Assembly (NCBI GenBank): GCA_949752745.1
Contig: OX457029.1
Coordinates: 10,393,511 to 10,457,510, forward strand
Reading direction: 5' to 3'
DNA from: Protula sp. h YS-2021
Lineage: Eukaryota; Annelida; Polychaeta; Sabellida; Serpulidae
DNA length: 64,000 nucleotides
This document shows, piece after piece, positions 23,777 through 38,819 of the stretch. The notes beneath the pieces are model-generated. The model searched no databases and was not told the origin of the DNA. It was given only the letters and a program-made list of their open reading frames with translations. A program made the position numbers and the translations under genes. Each line of letters opens with the position of its first letter. Within the stretch, counting starts at the first letter, position 1.

Positions 23777-25600
23777 TCAGCTGCAGCATCTCCTACAGGT
23801 GTGTTAGACTACCTCTGCCTCCTTACCCCCCCATTCCCCCAGCGTGTCCACAACCAACTGGAGCGTCTTCTACAGGAATGCTAGACCGCCTCAGTCCTTA
23901 CCTCTTCACCCCTCTTCCTACCCCCGCCCCAACCGTCATCTGCCATTCACCATTCTACTAGCTTAGATAAAATTTTTAATTCATTGGCTTCGGTTAATTT
24001 TGTTAAAGAAACTTGGATAAGAGCAGGATCTATTAGAATGCTGTGGCGGGAAAACAAACGTGCTTATGAAAAAGCTTGTTTGATTGACAGGAGTTCTGTT
24101 CCATGAGGGACCAGCTGGCGGAGACGAAGGAGAGGTACAGAGAGGCGAGTGGCGGCATCACCGAGAGGACACCCGACCTAGCTGACGTGAGTGCTTCCTA
24201 CCCCTGCCCTCCACACGCCTCCAACAACCATCATCCCTCCCCCCACACAGATTACAAGTACAGGGGGCGAGCATGGACATCAACGAGAGGTTGATTGGCA
24301 AACAGATGTGCTTTTGAAAAAGCGGCGTCACCGAGAGGATACGCGCCCTAGCTGACGTGAGTGTTTCCTCCCCTCCCCTCCACCCGCCCTCTCCCCCACA
24401 CATATACACAGAGGAGAGGTACAAGGAGGCGAGCGGCGAGAGGACGTGGGCACAAGCTGACGTGAGTGCCTCCTCCCGCCCACACAGACATACACACACA
24501 CCCAATCCCCACCCCCATTACAATCAATAATAAATACGCACATACAGCAGAGGCACAGGCCCCAGCCATGACATCGTAAGGAGGTCACACTGCATATAAA
24601 AGGCAAAGCTGCGATTGTTATTTAGTGTATTTATGCGCTTTTGGTGGTACTATTACAAAGTAAACAGTAGTAGTCACTTTGTTCTGAGTAGTGTTAAATG
24701 GGTTTCTAGTTTTGTAAAATGTCAACAACAAAAAATAAATAAATAAAAGCCAGTATTGTTGCAGTGAATATGACAGTACCACTGAAAGCGTGTGCATTTA
24801 TCAGTGCATGCGATTGACTGGTCCTATTCGATTAATCGATGTTACTAACCGTACTTGTTTGCAGATCTCGGAGGAGCTAGAGAAGGTTAAGCAGGAGATG
24901 GATGAGCGCGGAACCAGCATGACTGACGGCGGTAGGCGGCTTCTAATGTTTAGCGGGGGTGAGGGAGGGGGTAGGGCGTTGGCGAGGGGGTGAAGCTGGT
25001 GGTGTATGAGCGGGGAACCAGCATGAGTGACGGCGGTAGGTGGTTTCTTAAATGTTCTGTTGGGGAAGGGGGGTAGGCTTGGGGATGAAGGTTGAAGCAG
25101 GTGACGGAAGACAGGGGTAGGCAGCTACTAACGTTCTAGGGGTGGGGAGGGGGATGGGGGAGGAGGTGAAGTGGGAGAGGGGTGGAATGACGGCAGTTGT
25201 GGGTCAGGGGCTGGGTGAAATATATTAATGTTTACAACAGTACATATTGAGTGAAGACATAAATGTTGTCAAAAGTTAAATTGAACTTGATTTTAAATGG
25301 CGAGGTGGGGAGGGATAGAGATTTATGTCGATTTGTATGTATGTAAAAGCAGTGAATGTACATGTATGTGTGTGTGGCGGCGGTACAGTGATGACGTCAG
25401 AGCTTTGATGTGTGTGTCTGTGGCGGCGATGCGGTGATGACGTCACGGCTTTCGAGGAAGTGTTGTCGTTGTCAACAACATCCTGCTGCAGTCAAGCAGT
25501 CCGTCGAGGACATGGGGGTGGGGGAGGGTGCATTTCAGCAGCGTGACCAGGTGAGAACAACAATCTGAGAGTAACATCTAATGACCCCTTTTTTTTACAG
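23777..25600 (+). pseudogene. IFT57: partial IFT57 copy (exon 6 end to intron 8)
   Basis: Begins inside the last bases of exon 6 (CAGCATCTCCTACAGGTGTG). It keeps exon 7 (24091-24186, one codon shorter, several substitutions) and exon 8 (24865-24931, intact). Exons 1-5 are missing. Exon 9 is missing: after two TGACGTCA units the sequence jumps near 25455 to what corresponds to about 6250. The exon 7-derived repeat has extra copies here (about 24317-24360 and 24413-24466). There is no start, no stop exon and no promoter, so it cannot encode IFT57; cryptic splicing is possible. Confidence 0.92.
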
Positions 25601-25735
25601 ACAGGTGAATTTGGTGGTTGTCGCATGCCAAAACAATTCCTCCAGTATGATCGAGTAGTGACTGTGACATATTTATTTTTTTACTGTTGAATTTCTGTAA
25701 CGAACAACGAATGCAATCTCAGACGAACACTTCGG

Positions 25736-27089
<1,354 letters not shown>

Positions 27090-27715
27090 ACTCTTGAAAT
27101 GCCGCCCGGGCAAAAATAATATACAAGGTACAATAGATGGAGCGACGGACCGATCCTTGCACATCCACACTATATACTTTCTTCCTGTAAGGTTTAGTTA
27201 AGATTCTATGAATAGTTGTTGAAATATCATCCGGACAAGAAAAGTTTAAAGTGCGACGAGCGGACAGACGAACGGACATCGGACAAATTGAACCCCGCTG
27301 CACATCTGCACTACATATATTTCCTTCCTGTAAAGGTTTGGTGAAGATCCAATAGTTTTTGAGATATCGCCCGGACAAGAAAAAAGTTTAAAGTGCGACG
27401 GACGGATGAACACGGGGCAAATTGAACCCCCTTTGCACATCTATGCTACATATACTTTTCTCCTGTAAGGTTTGGTGAAGATCCGATGAATATTTTTTTG
27501 ATATACACTCAGGCAAAAAAATGCTTAAAGTGCGACGGACAAACGAACTGACACAGTATAAATTGAACCTCCGGTTGAACATCTACACTATACATACTTT
27601 CTTCCTGCAAGATGACGGTCCGATAAATATTTTTGGAGATATCGCTCGGACAAAAAAAGTTTACGGACGGACGGACCGATCGCAATAGCCTTCAGCCAAT
27701 ATTGGCTGAGGGCCA
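27090..27715. repeat. degenerate tandem repeat, about 135-bp units (unit 2 copy)
   Basis: Four to five units of the same family as 9341-10135, with GATATCGCCCGGACAAG and TTGCACATCTGCACTA words. Confidence 0.8.
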
Positions 27716-28866
<1,151 letters not shown>

Positions 28867-31800
28867 TCAGCCCTGGGGAGGGGGAGGGCATTTGAAATGT
28901 GCTACCGTGTGTGTCCAAAAAAAAAGAAGGAAAGACGCAGAGAAAGGGGGAGGGGTAATTTTGAGGCCAGACGTGGTTGATGCGGGATGCCAATTTCTTT
29001 AAAAAAGGGTGGGGTCTGTAACTTAAATTAATTACTCCCAGTTGCCCACAAAAGGGAGGTAATTCGGAATTTTTCTTGCGTTTGATTAAAAAAGGGAGTG
29101 CTATTTCAAAATCAGCACTCCGCGTTTAGGAGTAGTTTAAAAAGTCATGGATACGCATGGTGACCAGCTGACACGTACGTGTTTTCCACCTCCCCGCCCC
29201 CGCACTCAGCACTGCATTCGTTTCTTCTTACCCTCCAAATAAACCCCTAAATAAAAATACCGTAAATACTTACAACGACCACCTTGTCCTTCAAGTTTTC
29301 ACAGCAAGAGAACAAATAAAGATCCCAGAATTTCGTCTTCGAGTTCTTGCCAAACTTGAAGCCAAACCAGATCTCGTGGAATACCGGGAAAGATTCGAAC
29401 TGGATGCAAATCCACGTTTTCTTCTTAGGGTCAAGTTCTTTGCCCTTCCTGATGACAATCTGAATTTGATGAATGCAAAGAAATTAATGTTAAATTTAAT
29501 ATGTGAAAGCTTTTTATAATTGTGTAGTTGATTTTGAAGGGAAAAAGGAATAAAAACATCTATTTTTGTTCAGTTGCATGGCATATAAAACCACATCCAA
29601 TACTTTCGTCCCAATTGTTTTAGCTAACTACGAGCATTTAGTAATTGGAATTTTCTTTTTTAAATTGTTGTGCAAAACTTACCTGTTCAGATTTCGAGCC
29701 CAGTAAATTAATTTCAATCTTCTTGACGCCTCTTACTTTGAAGTAGAGTGCCCGTATGGCGAAGCTTTGCGGAACTGCAGTGTTTGAATAGGATCTCCTT
29801 GATGATCGGTAGGCAGATGGGTAGGATGATAAGTGGTGTTTGCCCTTGCCCCATGATGGGTAGGATGAGGGGTGTTTGCCACTACCCCATGATGGGTAGG
29901 ATGAGTGGTGTTTACCACTGCTCCATGAGCGGTGTTTACCTTTGCCCCATGATGGGTAGGATGAGTGGTGTTTACCTTTGCCCCATGATGGGTAGGATGA
30001 GTGGTGCTTACCACTGCTCCATGAGGGGTGTTTACCTTTGCCCCATGACGGGTAGGATGAGTGGTGTTTACCTTTGGCCCATGAGTGGTGTTTACCCTTG
30101 CCCCATGATGGGTAGGATGAGGGGTGTTTGCCACTACCCCATGATGGGTAGGATGAGTGGTGTTTACCACTGCTCCATGAGCGGTGTTTACCTTTGCCCC
30201 ATGATGGGTAGGATGAGTGGTGTTTACCTTTGCCCCATGATGGGTAGGATGAGTGGTGCTTACCACTGCTCCATGAGGGGTGTTTACCTTTGCCCCATGA
30301 CGGGTAGGATGAGTGGTGTTTACCTTTGGCCCATGAGTGGTGTTTACTCTTGCCCCATGATGGGTAGGATGAGTGGTGTTTACCACTGCTCCATGAGTGG
30401 TGTTTACCTTTGCCCCATGATGGGTAGGCTGAGTGGTGTGTACCTTTGGCCCATGAGTGGTGTTTACTATTACCCCATGATGGGTAGGATGAGTGGTATT
30501 TACCACTGCTCCATGAGTGGTGTTTACCTTTGCCCCATGATGGGTAGGATGAGTGGTGTTTACCTTTGCCCCATGAGTGGTGTTTACCATTGCCCCATGA
30601 TGGGTAGGATGAGTGGTGTTTACCACTGCTCCATGAGTGGTGTTTACCTTTGCCCCATGATGGGTATGATGAGTGGTGTTTACCTTTGCCCCATGAGTGG
30701 TGTTTGCCATTGCCCCATGATGGGTAGGATGAGTGGTGTTTACCACTGCTCCATGATCTGCCAGAACTACCCACTGAGCCACCATGATAATATCCATATG
30801 AATAGCTATTGGAGTTCGAATGCGGGTACTTCCCAAACGATCCGTATCGCCTTGAATACGGGCCGTAGGAGTAACTGCTGCCAGAACTTGGGTAATAAGA
30901 GCTAGCCTTCTTGTGGGAACTGTAGCGGTGCGAGGAATGTGGGTATCCCTTTTTATGTCCACTAGGGTAGCGGTACGAGGAATGTGGGTAACCCTTGGAG
31001 TAACGGTACGAGGAATGTGGGTAACCCTTGGAGTAACGGTACGAGGAATGTGGGTAACCCTTGGAGTAGCGGTTGGAAGAATGTGGGTAACCCTTTTTGT
31101 ATCCCTTGGAATAGCGGTACGAGGGATGCGGGTAACCACTCTTGTAACTACGGAATTTCTTGCCAGGATACCATTTCTTCCCACCCTTGTAATGTTTCGG
31201 ATACGCAGAATCACTACCCATATAACTAAAGTGTTCCTGCTTAGTGATGTGGAATTCTGCATATCCACCCTTAAAAGTGATCCAATTCTTTTTGCTTCCA
31301 TCCTTTGCCGTGCACCTAGTCTTGGTGTCCCTTATCGCGCATTCTGGATTATCTTTTGTTCCGGATTGCGTAAGAGTCCAGTGAGCGCGGTTGCTGAAGT
31401 CAAGATCTGTGCGTTTGTAGTTCTTCGGACATTTGTAACCTGTTTAATATTGTGTTTAAAATGGTGTAGAAACATTGTGCAAAGATGCTCTAATATTCAG
31501 AATATCAGGTAAATCTACAGTATTAATAGAAAAATGGAGGGTGATTGGATATGAGGAAAAAATTTGCAAATACAACGTTTTTGTTTTTCTGAGTTTTGCT
31601 CCCATAAATAAGAGAAAATTCACAAGAAAGATCTAAGACCTATTCGATGCATAACTAAGTAACATCCGTAACTATATCACTTTTGTTTGTATCAATAATG
31701 AATGTTTCATAATGAATTATATGCATAACTAAGTAACATCCGTAACCATATCGCTTTTGTTTGTATCAATAATGAATGTTTCATAATGAATTATATGATG

Positions 31801-32463
31801 GTGTTAGAAAGGATGTAAAATAATTCTGTATTTTATTTCTCTTATGCTGAAAAAAATCATTAAAACCATCATGTTGCTCCTAGAATAACGGAGATATAGC
31901 AAAGTATATACTCGGCACTGCACAATTTTCGGTACTCAAATGCATATTAAGTACTTTGCTGCTTTTCTTGATATTAAGTTTTTTATTTTGTTCTTCTATG
32001 CATAAAACTTTAATAAGCAGACATGATCCTAGAAGTAGCTTGATAAACTCATGCTATTTTTAGGATTCTGTCTGTTGTGATCTCGATCACAAAACTAAAA
32101 GTGCTGCTTTGTTTTGATATTAAGAGTTTTGTTTTTCTTTTCTATGCGTAACGCAAATAAGAACACACAGGTTCTCGAAAATAGCATGATAAAAATCACG
32201 CACAATAGAAATGATCAAAGTTTGTTATGCTTTCGATCAGAAAACTAAGCTGCTTTCTCAATTTACTCTTGCCTAAAATTAATTACTGCAATTCACCATC
32301 AAAAGAGTAAATAGATATTAAAGTACTGCCCAGTAAATACAGCTAACTTACTTGCGTAGTCCTTTGGGTTGTAGGCAATGGAGTACTTGTAATCTCCGGC
32401 TTCCACTTCTGTGGTGTAATACAGATTAGCGACCAGCGTCAGCAAAACGAATTCCTTTAGCAT
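28867..32463 (-). CDS. A2: secreted His/Lys/Ser/Tyr-rich repeat protein, longer copy
   Basis: Exons (minus): 32463-32352, 31439-29683, 29459-29274 and a tentative Gly-stop exon 28872-28867; about 686 aa. Organisation is as in A1: signal peptide, GDYKYSIAYNPK, conserved three-Cys domain, KGYPHSSYRYS units (30935-31130), then a longer GKHHSSYPSWG/GKHHSWSS array (29835-30755) with about seventeen SYPSW modules, and the conserved C-terminal domain with WICIQFE and SCCENLKDK. The extra length is largely due to a 252-bp (84-codon) block present twice in tandem. The frame is open throughout exon 2, so the gene looks functional. The function as an extracellular structural material is inferred from composition. 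It is divergently paired with B2. Confidence 0.85.
29851..30354 (-). repeat. recent 252-bp tandem duplication within the A2 coding repeat
   Basis: Blocks 29851-30102 and 30103-30354 differ at a single base as read here (CCC versus CTC near the end). The length is 84 codons, so the frame is kept. Surrounding modules diverge far more, so this is a recent event. Confidence 0.9.
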
Positions 32464-33372
32464 TGCTGCTATTGTTGGTTAGGTAGCAACGTAGCTGCTG
32501 CAGATTCCAACCTGAAGATTTGCTGAGGGGAAACAGCTTTATTTATTCAAGTTACTGTGACCTGTTGACATTTGGTTTTATTGGTGTATTTAAAGTCCCG
32601 TGGGCCGCTTCATTACTCTGATATTTTAATTAAAAGCACTGCAATGTTTTTGCGCTATTTTTATGTAAATGCACTCATCATGTGCCCTTTCACTGATAAT
32701 AACAAAATATTTGGGATTTATGGAAATATGCATGAAAATATAAGCATTAAAGCTTTTACTAGACTAGATGCACAGACACTCAGGAATTTACACTAACTTT
32801 ATTTTTTAGATTAGTCTGTTCTCAAACAAAGAGCTTAGAGATGATGAAATTGACCCCGACAACAAAATACTTGAAAATCAAGCATATGATACTGCAGCTG
32901 AATTGCAGGAAACGTACATATTTTTGCTTGATGTTAAACAGGTCATCATTTATGTTGAACCTTTATTTAAATATCATCGCCCTTATTCTATTAAGATGTC
33001 CTGTGGCATAAATTGGTTTTCAACATTCTAAGTCAGACCATATGTTAAAAAATAAAGGTCAAACCTAATATTATGAGTAAGTTTATCTCTTTGCACCTTG
33101 TGCTACGACGCAGTGGTATTTCACATTCCTCATTTCAAGCAATTGTTAGGCAATTTAAGGTATCTCTCATTTGTACTTTGTAACAATCAATCGTGGTAGG
33201 AGGAATTTTATAACGCGATAGTATAATGCCTAAACAATAAAATCACTCATAAACATAAGCAATGTCAAACTTAAATGTTAATTGTTGTTGCGCATGTTAT
33301 AAAAGAAGCTACATTAATAAATAATCATCAGGTTGGAGTCATCTACGCATCAGCAGAACGACAAAATCAACT
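32464..33372. promoter_or_regulatory. shared promoter region between divergent A2 and B2
   Basis: About 909 bp between start codons, aligned with 14607-15577 with indels. TATAAAAG at 33298-33305 serves B2. The outward-facing word is GATTCCAACCT at 32503-32513 (A2 side) and AGGTTGGAGTC at 33330-33340 (B2 side). Confidence 0.6.
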
Positions 33373-36006
33373 ATGCTAAAGGAACTCGTTCTATTTTCAT
33401 TAGTAGCCGTTGTGTTTTACACAACAGAAGCAGAAGCTAAAGATTACAAGTACTCTATAGCTTATAATCCCAAAGGCTACGCAAGTAAGTGATTTCTAAG
33501 TTGTTTTGTCTTTCTGCAGCTGAATTGTCTAATTTGGGTGTCACTGTAGCTGTGTTAATGTAATTGAATTGGTGCAATTGTGGCGTTAGGGGGTTAGTGC
33601 ATTGGCTACATATGTTTTGAAATATAAGTTGAAATCCATTCGTTAACGATAATTTGACTTGTTTCGGAAGTTAAATGATTGGAATGATTCGAATTTCAAA
33701 TAAATAGAAACAATGCAAATAGATCCTTGAGCTGTGGTAACCTTTTTATTAGCCAAATGTCAAATTAAACCTATTCAAATTAATTACTGTGTATAATAAT
33801 CAAATTACCAGTTTTTTGCGAAAGTGATTCGCAGTTGAGAGAACTGGCAATATTAGCTTGTAAATTGCTTAAATCTAATTGTTTAAATCACACATTCACA
33901 AATTTCAAGTTTTAATCAATCCGTTATGAATAATCAACTTCACAAAGTGTTTTTTTAATATTAATATTTATTCATATTTATAAATATATTTGCTCATGTT
34001 CGTTTAATAGTCGGCATTTCATCTAGCTAAAGTGCGGTTAATTCCCTTACAAATTATCTGCAATTGTTTTCGAAACTAAAGTGTCTTATCTTACATGTAA
34101 TGCTAACGTAATGTACAACATTTATTTTTTTAAATGTTGGGACGATATGGTAAAAAAACATTGTAGCTTAACTTACTGAACTTGTTTTCAAAGGTTACAA
34201 ATGCCCCAAGAATTACAGACGAACCGATCTTGATTTCAAAAACCGCGGTCACTGGACTCTGATGCGATGGGGAACAAAAGATAATCCGGCATGTGCGATA
34301 AGAAATACAAAGGCCAAATGTTTCTCAAAGGATGGGCATAAAAAGAACTGGGTCACATTTTCCAATGGGTATGGAGAATTCCATATCAGTAAACACGAAC
34401 ACTTTAGTGATATGAGTAGTTCTCAGTACTACCCAAAATATCACGGTTATCATGGCAAGAAATTACGAGGTTATAACAAAAAAGGGCGATATTATGGAAG
34501 ATTCAATGGATACGGGCCGTCATCATACCGATATAGTTCATCAAAGCTTCACAAGAAGAAAACTTATCCATATGTGTCTAACTCGTATTCCAGTAATTAC
34601 AAAAAAGGATACCCACATTCAAGTGGTTCGTATGGTTGGTATAATAGAAGAGGCAAAGGCAAGAAATACAATAAAAAGGGCAAAGGAAAGAAAGGCAGAT
34701 ATTCCAAGAAATACGGTGGCTACAAGTATCCCAGCTCTTACAGAGGTTCAAGTTATCATTCTTACGACAGAAAGGGTCATAGTTACCATCCCAGTTCTGG
34801 TGGCAGTTATTACAACGGTCCGTCTTCTAATGGTTATGGATATTCAAGCCCACGTGGAAGTTCTTACAGTGGTCGCCATGGCTATTCTTCTGGTTCTTAT
34901 GGGCTTGGAGGTTCAAAAAGAGGATACAAATACCCTGGATCATCTTTTCCATTGTCATATGGTTCGTCAAGCAAGTCCTCAAATTTCTATTCAAATACCG
35001 CCGTTCCAGTGAATTTCTCAGTGCGTGCTCTCTACTTCAAAGTGAGAGGTGTGACAGATATCGAAATTAAATTCCACGGACCAGTTTCGAAAACGGTAAG
35101 TCTGCTGTAACGTTGATCTCAAACTTAAAGTTTTGAAACACATTTGTTTACGTATCTTTTGACTGAATCCTTATCTTAAAAAATATAAAAGGAACAGACT
35201 TGTTATTTAAATTAAACAAATTCTTAATTGTTTTAAGACCAATGCCAGTTCTTAATGCTTTATGCTATAGTTGCGTTCCATGTACATATGCTTTTATTTT
35301 GAAGACTTTTTATGAATTTACAGTGAACTCATAATGACATAAAACATGATGTACCAGATTTCTTTCCTTTACGAGTCATTGTCTGTATCTGTAAAAGGGG
35401 ACTCATGCTTATGAGTTCCCAATGAACTCGTAATGATTAATGGTACAGAATTATATAGTATCAAGTATGAGACTTTTTACTATATGAATATATTAAGATG
35501 ATTATTCATTCATTCTTTTAGATAACAATACACAGTTAGTATTATTTTTTAAGTATGATGAGTATTTACTATTAATTCTTTTAGATATAAATCTATTATC
35601 TACTGATATATAATAATGCATTATCATCTATTCCTGCTTCTAGATAAGGATCAAGAAAGGCAAGGAGCTCGATCCTAGAAAGAAAACATGGATCTGCATC
35701 CAGTTTGAAACTTTTCCAGTTTTCAGGGAAATTTGGTTTACCTTCAAGTTTGGCTTGAACAAGAAGGCCAAATTCTGGGATCTATATTTGTTTTCATGTT
35801 GCGAAAATTTAAAGGATAAAATAAATTTTGTAAGTAATTAATATGCCATATAGTCTAATTTACTTTACTATTTACTAACCTTACGTACCCTAAAAATAAG
35901 TTTCAATTTACTGTGGTTTAATAACAGAATGACAGATTTTTCTTTCAATTGAAATTATGTTTGAGCCGTGATGTCACTTGTTTATTTCTGCTTGTTTCAG
36001 GACTAA
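33373..36006 (+). CDS. B2: secreted Tyr/Gly/Lys/Ser-rich protein
   Basis: Exons 33373-33484, 34194-35095, 35644-35829, 36001-36006; 401 aa. Nearly identical to B1, with a six-residue in-frame deletion next to YHGKKLRGY and scattered substitutions. Same signal peptide type, N-terminal domain with CAIRNTKAKC, Tyr/Gly/Lys-rich centre and C-terminal domain with WICIQFE and FWDLYLFSCC. All splice sites and the frame are intact, so the gene is probably functional. AATAAA at 36072-36077 is a good polyadenylation signal 66 bp after the stop. Role inferred as for B1. Confidence 0.9.
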
Positions 36007-37978
36007 AGTAAAGCAACAACAATCCAGAACCATCTGACCGAAATAACTACACAATTCCGTTTCTTTTGAGTAATAAAAATATTTAGTACATATTTTGTTG
36101 TTTTCCTACCTGTTGTATAGATTGCAAAGAAGATAAAGCTAGTATCGTGGTGCTGATGCTTTGTATTATGGTTTTAGACAAAGTTTGAAAGTTAACTAAG
36201 AAATAAACATAAAAGAACAGAATAAACTTTTAAACAAGAAGATCTAAGAAGATCCGATACTTCTACTACTTCTGTTTCTAATTCTAGTCGTCTAGCCCGA
36301 CCAGTAGAGACAATTCCTTACTGCAACAACTATTACTCTTTTCAATTAATCACCTATATTTCCATTATAGCTCGCCATCACGCTCTTGGCGACGTAACAA
36401 AGGTTTTATAAGATAAACAACAGGAATGTTGCTTTACATTATGTAAGTAGTACATATATTTTAATTAGCTCCTCTTTTTTGACAATATTTGAAGTTTTGT
36501 TATCAGTTTCTCTATCCTCCCCCCCCCGACCCACGGTTTTTACTTCTTTAGCAGTTAGAAAATTAAGATCAGTACTTACAAATTTAAATTGCGCATTATT
36601 CTGAATATTAATTTTCACAAAAGGGAAATATGTTGTATCTAGAAATCAAGCCAGGAAATGTAGGTATTTATTTCCATATGCCATATGATCTACAACAGAC
36701 AGCCATGCAACGATTATAGCATCATATCACACTATTTTACAAAAGTTCATTTTTAATTTTTTTTAATGTAAAAATGAAAAAAAATAGTGATGGAAATGAC
36801 TAGTACACAAAATAGCAAAAGCATTTCCCTCATCATAAATTTTTTGAAACTGCCTAATATATACATGTAAAACACAACTTTTAAACCTGTAAAATTTGTT
36901 ACGTAAGATATCATTAAGCCTGAATATAATTACACATTTTAGTACTTAAAATGTTAAGCTTTCTGTTTCTGAAAACAAAATCGATTGTGCATCAAAACCG
37001 ACATTGTTACGCTCAGTTAAGCACGAACGCCCCCTACTGCACTTACCCCTTACTGCACTTAATCTGCGTTCCATGGATCTTATCAAATTCTTTATTATAT
37101 TAAGTGGGATTTCCACTGCTCCACAAACACTTGTATAAGCTCTGCTAATGTCTCAGGTGGGATGGTTCGCACGAGTACGGATTTTTCGCTCTTGTCAGTG
37201 TTTATTTATGCCAAAGGTCTACAGACCACGGAGGCCTAACTGTCCAATTTAGAGCATCTCGATCGCGAGTTCAGTCATGGCATTACAGGGTGCCGACTAT
37301 GATTTCCAGTTTTAACCTTGTATGTTCAATTTTTACATAGCACGTAAAAGAGTGCCAGGAGGCAAAGGGGTTACTTACGCTCCACGGTTTTAATCCCTGG
37401 TAATTGAGTATTAACAAAAGTTGGACAGATTCAAGTAGCCTCTTGATTGGAAGCAGATTCATATATAGAAAATGATTGGAATCTGACTATGTAAAAACTA
37501 ACGCACAGAATGTGCGTTACATTTTAAAATTTATTAATACTATAGTTAGATGATAGTGATGCAACGATCTTTTCGGTAATACACGTAAAGACACAGGCTA
37601 CAGCTAGAGATCATTCGTAACTATCGCACTTCTCTTCAAACAATTCTTTTAAATATTTTAATAAAGGTTGTTTCTGAAAAAGTCTCCTTGCTTCATCTGC
37701 TGTGAAATTATTTAATTCCATTGAATAATTTACGTGTTTCAGAGTTCTTATTTTATATACTTTCACATATTATAGTACTTTGATTAAAAATCCACTTCTA
37801 TCAGTGTAAATCGTCTTCGTGGAGTAACAAACACAAAATAAATGTGCTAAAATATGCAGTTAGAGGACTAAAGACACTGCTTTCTGGGCCGGGATTTGTG
37901 CTGAATTGGGCCTATTATCATTAGATGATCCTGACTAAGGGCTGATCTACGTATTTTACACAGGGTTGCACAGAATTA
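36007..37978. other. B2 3' UTR and flank, end of segmental unit 2
   Basis: Matches 18227-20323. It contains no gene that I recognise. The duplication ends at about 37978. Confidence 0.7.
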
Positions 37979-38819
37979 CAATTCAATGGTGCATTGTGTA
38001 TTTCCTGTAGCTCATCTACAACTGAGGGGAAGGGGGAGTTCAAAACGTCCCTGACCAGTTTGCAATAGAACCAACCCGACAGCCACGAATAAAAAATAAA
38101 CACATCAATTGCCTATAATTGTATTTCACAGCATATTTTGTTTTTAAAATTGTGGTGTTGGTCATGGAATGAACCAAAATGGACACTGTAATGCGTGTAT
38201 TTCTTGCAAACATAGTCGTTTGAAGGTGTGAATCGAATTCAAAGCAGTATATATAGTGCCCTATGTATTATGTCGATTGTGTTAGGGAAGCCGTCAGAAT
38301 TATTTCATGTGTATAATATGACGGTATATGGAGTACTACGAGTGGTGATGAAACACGAAGAAAGATGAAACACGGTATGTGAAAGGCCACGGTTGGAGCC
38401 TTATGAAGCCAAAGGTGGGACTTACTCGAACTTGTGGTTTTATATTGCTGGTGGTCTCTGACGTATCACTCCTGTGATAACAATATCATACCCGCTCATA
38501 AAACGCTTTCTCCAAAGCAATGATGGGTCCCATAAAACTGTTGTACCCATTCTCTTCTATACCACCATTCCTTTGCTTTACTCGTAACATCTTTGCAATT
38601 ATCTTCTCGTGGAAAATTTCAAAGTATCTAAGAATAAATGCTCTATTTCCGTCACTTATACGTATTGCACGATTGCTGTGCACGAAAAATACACGTGTCC
38701 TTTACGTGTATTTTAGAGTAATTTTGTGTTTATATGCTTATACCCATGTGTTGTTATTGCTGATTGTTTTTGGTTGCTTGTTCTTCATCCAGGACGGTTG
38801 GTAGGCTTCGGTTCGGCAC
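37979..38819. other. spacer before LINE, no gene seen
   Basis: Unique to this copy. It may be partly the 5' region of the LINE that follows, but no ORF1-like protein could be read. Confidence 0.4.

Noticed and set aside
29733..31301. Long open frames in other frames and on the plus strand of the A1/A2 repeats (for example GVYHCSM or VNTTHPTHHG repeats)
   Set aside because: They arise because stop-free units have lengths divisible by three. Only the GKHHSSYPSWG frame continues into conserved N- and C-terminal exons with matching phases.
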